Positions 57,972-64,000 of a DNA stretch of 64,000 bases are shown here, in pieces. This stretch comes from Streptomyces albireticuli. Its GTDB lineage: Bacteria > Actinomycetota > Actinomycetes > Streptomycetales > Streptomycetaceae. The position numbers and the translations under genes are program-made. The notes below the pieces were generated by a model, which saw only the letters and a program-made list of their open reading frames with translations, was not told where the DNA came from and did no database searches. Each line of letters starts with the position of its first letter. Positions within the stretch are counted from its first letter, which is position 1. The DNA is taken from positions 3,750,001 to 3,814,000 of the forward strand of contig NZ_CP021744.1 of the NCBI RefSeq assembly GCF_002192455.1, in the 5' to 3' direction.

Positions 57972-59543
57972 ATGACCACGCCCCATCTGCCGAAAGTGGC
58001 CGGAATCAACCCTCCGCTCCCCGCGCCCTCCCACACTCCGTCCTCCTCCGGCGCCGCCTCCCCCACGGATCCCGAGGACTCCGCCGGGTCCGCGGAACCC
58101 ACCGGGCACACCGGCCCGGCCGGCCCCTCGGGCCCTCCCGGCACCGCCGGCCCCACGGACCCCATGGGCCAGGACGGATCCGATGACTCCGGTTTCTCCG
58201 CGGCCGTTCCGTCCCCCGCGCCCAACGCCCTCGTCCAGGACCGGCTGGCGGGCTGGATCTCGGACCTCACCACCCTCCAGGAGCTGACCGAGCGGCTCAC
58301 GCGCACCGGCACCCTGGACGCCGCGCTGCACGAGGTGCTGCGCGCCGGTGCCGCCCTCGTCGGCGCCCGCCGCGGCCTGGTCACCCTGCACCCCGCCCGG
58401 GGCCCCGGCCACGAGCACCCGATCACCGTCGGGCTGGGGCTCGGCCGCGCCGACCTCGGCCACATCGAGACGATCCCGACCGGCCCGCCCGGCCCTCCCG
58501 GCCCGCACAGCCTGCTCTTCGGCGACCTCCCCCCGCTCGGCTCACGGGGCGGCGTCGCCCACCCCGACATCGCCGCCGACGAGACGCTGGACCCGCGCCA
58601 CCGCGAGGTCGCGGCCCGGCTCGGTTACGGCGCCGGCTACGCCGTACCGCTGGAGTCCGACCCGCGGACCGGAACCGCCGGCCGGCTGGGCGCGGCCGTC
58701 TGGCTCTACGACGAGCCCGCCGAGCCCACCGACCGGCAGCGCCACCTGCTCGGCCTCTACCGCGACCACGCCACCGAGCACCTCGCCCGCCTGCTGGAGC
58801 TCGCCGAGGCCCGGGAGACCGTGGCCACCCTCCGCGAGGAGCTGCTGCCCAGCCGGCTGCCCCGGATCCCCGGGGTCCGGCTGGCGGTGCGCCACCGCAC
58901 CGGGCCGCGCGGCGGCGGCGACTGGTACGACGCGCTCCCGCTGCCCGAGGGCGCGCTCGGCCTGGCCGTGGGCGCGGTGACGGGCTCCGGGCCCAGCGCG
59001 GTCGCCGCGATGGGCCGGCTGCGGGCCTCCCTGCGCGCGTACGCCGTCATGGAGGGCGAGGACCCGGTGGCGGTCCTGTCCGACCTGGAGCTCCTGCTGC
59101 GGCTCACCGAGCCCGCCCGCTCGGCCACCGCCCTCTTCGCGTACTGCGAGCCCGCCGAGCGCCGGGTGGTCCTGGCGGGCGCCGGGCACTGCCCGCCGCT
59201 GATCGTCGGCGAGCACCGCGCCGAGTTCGTGGAGACGTCGCTGTCCGCGCCGCTGGGCATGCTCGCCTGCTGGGAGGCGCCCAGCGTGGAGGTCGAGGCG
59301 GCACCCGGCGAGACGCTGATCTTCTACAGCGACGGGCTGCTGCACCGCACCGGCGACGCCATGGACCGCGGCTTCGCCCGGCTGCACGCGGCGGCGGCGA
59401 GCGTCCCCAGGGCCGCGCTGCGCGACCCGGACGCCGTCGTGGAGCACATCCTGCGGGCCGTGCTGCCGGACGGCGGGGACGGCCCCGAGGAGACGGGCAC
59501 CGGCGGCGAGGACGTCATCCTGCTCGCCGCCCGGTTCGACTAG
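57972..59543 (+). CDS. PP2C-family (SpoIIE-type) phosphatase with GAF-like sensor
   Basis: A 523-residue protein. Residues 1-85 are a Pro/Ser/Gly-rich tail; about 90-280 form a GAF-like domain (LVQDRLAGWISDLTTLQELT, GAALVGARRGLVTLHPA, GYAVPLESD). The C-terminal PP2C-SpoIIE domain has the metal motif GGGDWYDALPLPEGALGLAV, RRVVLAGAGHCPPL and LIFYSDGLLHR. In the second metal motif (usually GDVxGHG) it reads GAVTGSG, losing the Asp and His, so activity may be reduced. Expected partner: a phospho-STAS protein. GAGG lies about nine bases before the ATG. Confidence 0.88.
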   Translation: MTTPHLPKVAGINPPLPAPSHTPSSSGAASPTDPEDSAGSAEPTGHTGPAGPSGPPGTAGPTDPMGQDGSDDSGFSAAVPSPAPNALVQDRLAGWISDLTTLQELTERLTRTGTLDAALHEVLRAGAALVGARRGLVTLHPARGPGHEHPITVGLGLGRADLGHIETIPTGPPGPPGPHSLLFGDLPPLGSRGGVAHPDIAADETLDPRHREVAARLGYGAGYAVPLESDPRTGTAGRLGAAVWLYDEPAEPTDRQRHLLGLYRDHATEHLARLLELAEARETVATLREELLPSRLPRIPGVRLAVRHRTGPRGGGDWYDALPLPEGALGLAVGAVTGSGPSAVAAMGRLRASLRAYAVMEGEDPVAVLSDLELLLRLTEPARSATALFAYCEPAERRVVLAGAGHCPPLIVGEHRAEFVETSLSAPLGMLACWEAPSVEVEAAPGETLIFYSDGLLHRTGDAMDRGFARLHAAAASVPRAALRDPDAVVEHILRAVLPDGGDGPEETGTGGEDVILLAARFD

Positions 59544-59686
59544 GCCCGGCACGGGATCCGGCCCGGGGCCGGGTCCGCGACGGTCCCGTCCGCGTCCGGG
59601 CCGCGTCCAGTCCCCGTCCACAGCCTTCTCCGGCGCATTTCCTCGCACATACGATGGAAAGCGGCCCCGTCCGAGGAGGAAACGCA

Positions 59687-61144
59687 GTGACCGAGCAGCC
59701 CGCGCCCGAGAACCCCGAAGGTGACGAGCCGATCAAGCAGCGGAAGAACGGCCTCTACCCGGCCGTCTCCGACGAGCTTGCCGCCAGTATGAAGTCGGGT
59801 TGGGCCGACACCGAGCTGCGTGACCTGCGGCCCGTCGCCCAGGCCGCCGAGACCGCCCGCCGCCGCGCCGACCTCTCCGCCCGCTTCCCCGGCGAGCGCC
59901 TGGTGATCCCCGCGGGCAATCTGAAGACCCGCTCCAACGACACGGAGTACAGCTTCCGCGCGTCCACGGAGTACGTCTACCTCACCGGCGACCAGACCCA
60001 GGACGGCGTGCTCGTCCTGGAGCCGGCCGGTGCCGAGGGCCACGAGGCCACGCTGTACCTGCTGCCGCGCTCGAACCGCGAGAACGGCGAGTTCTGGCTC
60101 GACGGCATGGGCGAGCTGTGGGTCGGCCGCCGGCACAGCCTCAGCGAGGCCGAGCGGCTCTACGGCGTGCCCTGCGCGGACGTCCGCGAGCTCGCCGACG
60201 CCCTGCGCGAGGCCACCGGCCCCGTCCGCGCCGTGCGCGGCCACGACGCGGGCATCGAGGCCGCGCTGACCGACAAGGTCACCGCCGAGCGCGACGAGGA
60301 GCTGCGGGTCTTCGTCAGCGAGCAGCGGCTGGTGAAGGACGCCTTCGAGATCGCCGAGCTCCAGAAGGCCGTCGACTCCACTGTCCGCGGCTTCGAGGAC
60401 GTCGTGAAGGTCCTCGACAAGGCCGAGGCCACCTCGGAGCGCTACATCGAGGGCACCTTCTTCCTGCGCGCCCGCGTCGAGGGCAACGACATCGGCTACG
60501 GCTCCATCTGCGCCGCCGGCCCGCACGCCACCACCCTGCACTGGGTGCGCAACGACGGCCCGGTCCGCTCCGGCGAGCTGCTGCTGCTGGACGCGGGCGT
60601 GGAGACCCACACCCTCTACACCGCGGACGTCACCCGCACGCTGCCGATCAACGGCACGTACACCGAGCTCCAGCGCAAGATCTACGACGCGGTGTACGAG
60701 GCCCAGGAGGCCGGCATCGCGGCGGTGAAGCCGGGCGCCAAGTACCGCGACTTCCACGACGCCGCCCAGCGCGTCCTCGCCGAGAAGCTCGTCGAGTGGG
60801 GTCTGGTCGAGGGCCCGGTCGAGCGCGTCCTGGAGCTCGGCCTCCAGCGCCGCTGGACCCTGCACGGCACCGGCCACATGCTCGGCCTGGACGTCCACGA
60901 CTGCGCCGTGGCCCGTACGGAGACGTACGTGGACGGCGTCCTGGAGCCGGGCATGGTGCTGACCGTCGAGCCCGGGCTGTACTTCCAGGCCGACGACACC
61001 ACCGTGCCGGAGGAGTACCGCGGCATCGGCGTCCGGATCGAGGACGACATCCTCGTCACCGAGGACGGCAACCGGAACCTCTCCGCCGGGCTGCCGCGCA
61101 CGTCCGCGGACGTCGAGGCGTGGATGGCCGGCCTCAAGGGCTGA
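59687..61144 (+). CDS. Aminopeptidase P family (Xaa-Pro aminopeptidase)
   Basis: A 485-residue metallopeptidase. The N-terminal creatinase-like domain (about 60-200) has FRASTEYVYLTGD and ATLYLLPRSNRENGEFW. The pita-bread domain carries the five metal ligands: Asp302 (LLLLDAGVE), Asp314 (LYTADVTR), His397 (HGTGHMLG), Glu428 (VEPGLY) and Glu452 (RIEDDILV). It removes N-terminal residues before proline in the cytoplasm. GTG 59687 is chosen for GGAGGA seven bases upstream; an ATG at 59654 lacks one. A 34-bp palindrome follows the stop. Confidence 0.95.
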   Translation: MTEQPAPENPEGDEPIKQRKNGLYPAVSDELAASMKSGWADTELRDLRPVAQAAETARRRADLSARFPGERLVIPAGNLKTRSNDTEYSFRASTEYVYLTGDQTQDGVLVLEPAGAEGHEATLYLLPRSNRENGEFWLDGMGELWVGRRHSLSEAERLYGVPCADVRELADALREATGPVRAVRGHDAGIEAALTDKVTAERDEELRVFVSEQRLVKDAFEIAELQKAVDSTVRGFEDVVKVLDKAEATSERYIEGTFFLRARVEGNDIGYGSICAAGPHATTLHWVRNDGPVRSGELLLLDAGVETHTLYTADVTRTLPINGTYTELQRKIYDAVYEAQEAGIAAVKPGAKYRDFHDAAQRVLAEKLVEWGLVEGPVERVLELGLQRRWTLHGTGHMLGLDVHDCAVARTETYVDGVLEPGMVLTVEPGLYFQADDTTVPEEYRGIGVRIEDDILVTEDGNRNLSAGLPRTSADVEAWMAGLKG

Positions 61145-61172
61145 TCACCACCCCGGACCCGTGGGGTCCGTG

Positions 61173-61206
61173 GGCCGCGGCCCGTCCGTACGGACGGGCC
61201 GCGGCC
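61173..61206. terminator. 34-bp perfect palindrome between convergent genes
   Basis: 17-base arms 61173-61189 and 61190-61206 around GTCCGTACGGAC. It lies 28 bases after the aminopeptidase stop and just before the SDR stop, so it works as a terminator in both directions. Confidence 0.85.
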
Positions 61207-61210
61207 GCGC

Positions 61211-61972
61211 TCAGCGGGTGGTGTAGCCGCCGTTGATGAAGAGCGTCTGGCCGTTGAGCCACCAGCCGTCCGTGAGCAGGAACTTCACGTACGGCGCGAT
61301 GTCCTCGATCTTCGTGAGGTCACCGTTCATGGCCGACGACTTGTGGTACGCGATCGAGTCGTCCGTCTCGGCCGGGTAGAAGAACCCGGTGTCCATCGGG
61401 CCCGGAGCGATGTTGTTGACGGAGATGTTCCGGCCGAACAGCTCCTTGGACAGCGCCCGGGTGAAGTGCTCGACGGGCGCCTTGCTGCCGGCGTAGACGG
61501 AGTACAGGCCGGTGTAGGCGGCGAGCAGCGAGGTCACGATGGTGACGATCTTGCCGCCGTCCTCCAGGCGCTTGGCGGCCTCCCGCATCATGAAGTACGC
61601 CGCCTTGCAGTTGACGGCGAACATCTTGTCGAACTCCTCCTCGGACGTCTCGGTCATCGGCTTCTTGATGACCATGCCCGCGGTGTTCACCATGCAGTCG
61701 ACCTTGCCGAACGCCCCGACGGCGGCGTCGAACAGCCCCTCGATCCCGGCCACCTTGGTCAGGTCCGCGCCGTGCACGACCGCCTTGCCGCCGGCGGCCT
61801 CGACCTCACCGGCGGTCTTCTCCGCGCCGTCCTTGGAGGACGGGCTGTTGTAGTGGACGACGACCTTGGCCCCTTCGGGGGCGATCTCCCTGGCGATGAG
61901 GCTGCCGAGGTTGCGCGAGGCGCCGCCGATGACGACGACCTTGTCCTTGAGGGTGCGGGCGGGGGTGGGCAC
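61211..61972 (-). CDS. SDR-family oxidoreductase
   Basis: A 253-residue classical short-chain dehydrogenase. The cofactor motif GGASRNLG replaces the usual TGxxxGxG, VVVHYNSPSS (small residues after the second strand) points to NADP(H), and VNTAGMVIKKP is the NNAG-like motif. The catalytic Ser in VTSLLAAY, YAGSK (Tyr/Lys) and IAPGPMDTGFFYP follow. It ends WWLNGQTLFINGGYTTR. The start is the ATG at 61972. The substrate is a ketone or alcohol; no neighbour narrows it. The weak SDR motifs are normal for 3-oxoacyl reductase-like members. Confidence 0.92.
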   Translation of the reverse strand: MPTPARTLKDKVVVIGGASRNLGSLIAREIAPEGAKVVVHYNSPSSKDGAEKTAGEVEAAGGKAVVHGADLTKVAGIEGLFDAAVGAFGKVDCMVNTAGMVIKKPMTETSEEEFDKMFAVNCKAAYFMMREAAKRLEDGGKIVTIVTSLLAAYTGLYSVYAGSKAPVEHFTRALSKELFGRNISVNNIAPGPMDTGFFYPAETDDSIAYHKSSAMNGDLTKIEDIAPYVKFLLTDGWWLNGQTLFINGGYTTR

Positions 61973-62098
61973 GGGCGTCTCCCGGGGCGTGGGGTGCGGG
62001 TGGGGCCCACGCTATGAGCGGGGTTGTGGGGGCGCCTGTGGGCGGCGGCCACATGGGTGGGCGGCGGCCCCGGCGCGCCTTGCCTCATCTGCCCGGCT

Positions 62099-62173
62099 CC
62101 TACGCGCCCAGGCTCCTGCACGCCCGGCCCCTACCTGCCCAGGCCCCTGCGCGCCCGGCCCTTACGCGCCCAG
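62099..62173. repeat. Short tandem repeat around the response-regulator stop
   Basis: CCTACGCGCCCAGG (62099-62112), CCCTACCTGCCCAGG (about 62128-62142) and CCTTACGCGCCCAGG (62160-62173) recur every 30 or so bases with CTGCRCGCCCGGC between. The last copy includes the stop codon of the response regulator, so the repeat may have grown outward from the gene end. Confidence 0.6.
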
Positions 62174-62815
62174 GCCCGCGTCCCGGGCCAGCAGGGCCGC
62201 CTGGACGCGGTTCTCGCATTCCAGCTTCGCCAGGATCCGGCTCACGTACGTCTTCACCGTGGCCTCGCTCATATGGATCCGCCGCCCCGCGTCCGCGTTG
62301 GACAGGCCCTCGCCCAGCAGCGCCAGCACCTCCCGCTCCCGCTCGCTGAGCTCGGCCACCCGGGCGCGGGCGCGGGCGGCCCGGTCGGTGTCGGGGGTGT
62401 GCACCAGGGAGTCCGCGACGTGCCGGGTCGCGGCGGGCGACAGATAGGCGTCGCCGGCGGCGGCCGCGCGGACGGCGCCGATCAGCTCGCCCGGCGCCGA
62501 GTCCTTCAGCAGGAAGCCCGCCCCGCCCTGCCTGAGGGCCCGTAGGACGTTCTCGCGCTCGCCGAACGTCGTCAGGATCAGCGCCCGGACGCCGGGGACC
62601 GTCCGCCGGAGTTCGGCGAGGGCGTCGAGCCCGTCCATCACCGGCATCCGGATGTCGAGCAGCGCCACGTCGACCAGGTGGCGGCGGGCCAGCTCGACGG
62701 CCTCCCGCCCGTCCGGCGCCTCCGCCACGACCTCGATGTCTTCGGCCGACGTGAGGATCATCCGGATGCCCGCCCGGATGAGGGGCTCGTCGTCGGCGAT
62801 GAGGACGCGGATCAC
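62162..62815 (-). CDS. NarL/LuxR-family response regulator
   Basis: A 217-residue regulator. The receiver has ADDE (residues 7-10), Asp54 in LLDIRMPVMDG, and a Lys in FLLKDSAP. The GerE helix-turn-helix is LSEREREVLALLGEGLSNAD and EATVKTYVSRILAKLE. It lies 16 bases behind the histidine kinase gene on the same strand, a standard two-component operon. The signal is unknown, and the kinase's odd C-terminal membrane domain may sense it. Confidence 0.95.
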   Translation of the reverse strand: MIRVLIADDEPLIRAGIRMILTSAEDIEVVAEAPDGREAVELARRHLVDVALLDIRMPVMDGLDALAELRRTVPGVRALILTTFGERENVLRALRQGGAGFLLKDSAPGELIGAVRAAAAGDAYLSPAATRHVADSLVHTPDTDRAARARARVAELSEREREVLALLGEGLSNADAGRRIHMSEATVKTYVSRILAKLECENRVQAALLARDAGLGA

Positions 62816-62831
62816 CTGGTCTCCCGGTCAC

Positions 62832-64000
62832 TTAATTCTTGACGTGGAACTCGCGCTTCTCGGCCAGTTTCCCGTCCTTGAAGCAGAAGCGGTAAACGGT
62901 ATCCGTGTTCAGGCCCTGCGAGGTGTCGGTGGACAGCAGGACCAGGCACGACATCCCCTGCGGGTCGTCCGGCAGCCCCTTCGTCACCTCGGAGGTGAGG
63001 AAGGACTTGCCCGACGGCAGCCGGTCGCGCACCTGCGCCTCGTCCTCGCCGACCCGCACCGAGTTGTAGACGCGCGGCTCGACCATCGTCTTGTCGGCCT
63101 CCTCGAACACCATGCCCACGCCGATGACGGCCGCCACGACGAGCCCGACCAGCACGACCAGGGCGACGCCGCAGCCGATCAGACACCCGTTCCTCTTCTT
63201 GTCGCTCACGATGTTCCCGAACTCCTCGCGCGGATCCGACCAGTCGATGACCGGTCCACCGTCGCCCGGCGGGACCCCCGGGAGCTGCTGCCGGAAGTCG
63301 TCGTGCGCGTCGACGAAGGTCGCCTCGCGGGCCTCCTTGGTCTCGTACGGGATCACCCCGGCGAGCCGGAAGCCGTCCTCGACCGGGCCCGCGTGGACCA
63401 TGCCGCCGACGAGCCGGGCCCGCTCCCGCAGCCCGGTGAGCCCCTGGCCGCCGCTGACGGGCGCGACCCACTCCCCGGTGCCGTCCGGGACGGGGCCGTT
63501 CGCGACCTCCACGACCAGGGCGTCCGGCTCGTAGCGCAGGCTCACGGCGATCCGGGCGCCGGGCGCGTGCTTGTAGGCGTTCGTGAGCCCTTCCTGGGCG
63601 ATGCGGTACGCGGCGTGGTCGGCGGTCGGGGCCAGCCGGCGCGGCTCGCCCGTCCGCTCGAAGGTGACCTGGGCGCCGGCGGCCACCGCCGACCCGACGA
63701 GGCCCTCGATCCCGGCCACCGCGCGGGACACCGGCTCGCTCTCTTCGGCGACGCCGGGGTCCTTGAGGATGCCGACGACCTCGCGCAGCTCGTGCATCGC
63801 GGCCACCGAGGCCTCGCGCAGCACCCCGACGGCCTCCCGCTGCCGCCCGGTCAGCTCCGGGTCGACCTCCAGGGCGCCGGTGTGCACGCTGATGAGGGCG
63901 AGCTGGTGGCCGAGGCTGTCATGCATGTCGTGGGCGATGCGCTGGCGCTCCCGCATCCGCGCCTGCCCGGCGATCATCTGGCGCTCGCGGAGCAGCTGGG
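62832..64000 (-). CDS. Histidine kinase (HisKA_3 type) with C-terminal TM and extracytoplasmic tail, 5' part outside window
   Basis: The visible 389 codons begin mid-gene. The dimerisation motif RIAHDMHDSLGHQLALIS carries the phospho-His, then HATPase_c with AYRIAQEGLTNAYKHA (N box) and GGQGLTGLRERA (G2). Unusually, the chain continues past the ATPase: a cytoplasmic linker of about 55 residues, a TM helix (CLIGCGVALVVLVGLVVAAV) and about 90 residues outside ending FKDGKLAEKREFHVKN, with two Cys that may pair. The frame is open to base 64000. Paired with the response regulator gene. Confidence 0.92.
   Translation of the reverse strand, partial: QLLRERQMIAGQARMRERQRIAHDMHDSLGHQLALISVHTGALEVDPELTGRQREAVGVLREASVAAMHELREVVGILKDPGVAEESEPVSRAVAGIEGLVGSAVAAGAQVTFERTGEPRRLAPTADHAAYRIAQEGLTNAYKHAPGARIAVSLRYEPDALVVEVANGPVPDGTGEWVAPVSGGQGLTGLRERARLVGGMVHAGPVEDGFRLAGVIPYETKEAREATFVDAHDDFRQQLPGVPPGDGGPVIDWSDPREEFGNIVSDKKRNGCLIGCGVALVVLVGLVVAAVIGVGMVFEEADKTMVEPRVYNSVRVGEDEAQVRDRLPSGKSFLTSEVTKGLPDDPQGMSCLVLLSTDTSQGLNTDTVYRFCFKDGKLAEKREFHVKN

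Overview
The window reads as chromosomal DNA of a Streptomyces or a very close actinomycete. G+C is very high with strong G/C at third codon positions, GTG starts are frequent, and the genes are typical of the genus: a Streptomyces-type subtilisin inhibitor (SSI), SigB/SigF-like sigma factors with STAS, PP2C and HATPase partners, a LAL-type LuxR regulator, a Tat-exported BBE flavoenzyme and many TetR, MarR and MFS pairs. Neighbouring sigF/sigN-like genes, and an SSI gene next to a giant PAS protein, recall S. coelicolor gene order from memory; this was not checked. No plasmid, prophage, CRISPR array or rRNA operon is visible. The only mobile-element relative is a lone transposase-like gene at the left edge.

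Layout. 0.07-4.0 kb: a DDE transposase-like protein diverges from a secreted flavin oxidase and an alpha/beta hydrolase. 4.1-9.4 kb: stress signalling, with two STAS proteins, a small membrane protein plus Dabb protein, two tandem SigF-type sigma factors, a lipoprotein and a small membrane protein. 9.9-15.8 kb: a MarR-MFS pair with visible operators, then a response regulator, a DHA2 exporter with a triple operator, and TetR. 15.9-18.1 kb: a luciferase-like oxidoreductase, tRNA-fMet, tRNA-Arg, tRNA-Ser and SSI. 18.3-23.2 kb: a 1637-residue PAS/receiver protein with a repetitive linker. 23.5-29.7 kb: TetR/MFS with a 30-bp palindrome, a catalase-like protein and the LAL regulator. 30-34 kb: acyl-CoA ligase, a cysteine-free carboxymuconolactone decarboxylase-like (CMD) protein, a secreted protein and an ECF sigma factor.

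34.1-37.6 kb holds a DUF1906 protein and a three-gene MaoC-DUF35 / MaoC / thiolase cassette in the order of mycobacterial chsH2-chsH1-ltp2, behind a 12-bp-arm palindrome. 37.9-40.8 kb: a small secreted protein, a PrmC-related methyltransferase with a structured leader, and a secreted S1 protease. 41.4-46.9 kb: an SCO6745-like protein, two ABM-like proteins, an ECF41-type sigma factor facing a CMD/AhpD gene, DoxX, a methyltransferase and tRNA-Ser. 47-64 kb: PP2C phosphatases, an HtrA protease, GDPD, an HATPase protein, a SEC-C protein, a prim-pol protein, aminopeptidase P, SDR, and a two-component system cut by the right edge.

The most interesting regulatory observation is that both CMD genes, 12 kb apart, carry an ECF41-like promoter (TGTCACA or GGTCACA, exactly 16 bases, CGTC) about 40-50 bases upstream of their starts. 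A weaker third match lies before doxX. This predicts a small regulon for the ECF41 factor at 44.4 kb. Other points of note are the steroid-side-chain-like cassette, the kinase-dead PAS/receiver protein, the leader hairpins of the methyltransferase and a family of dispersed hairpin repeats.
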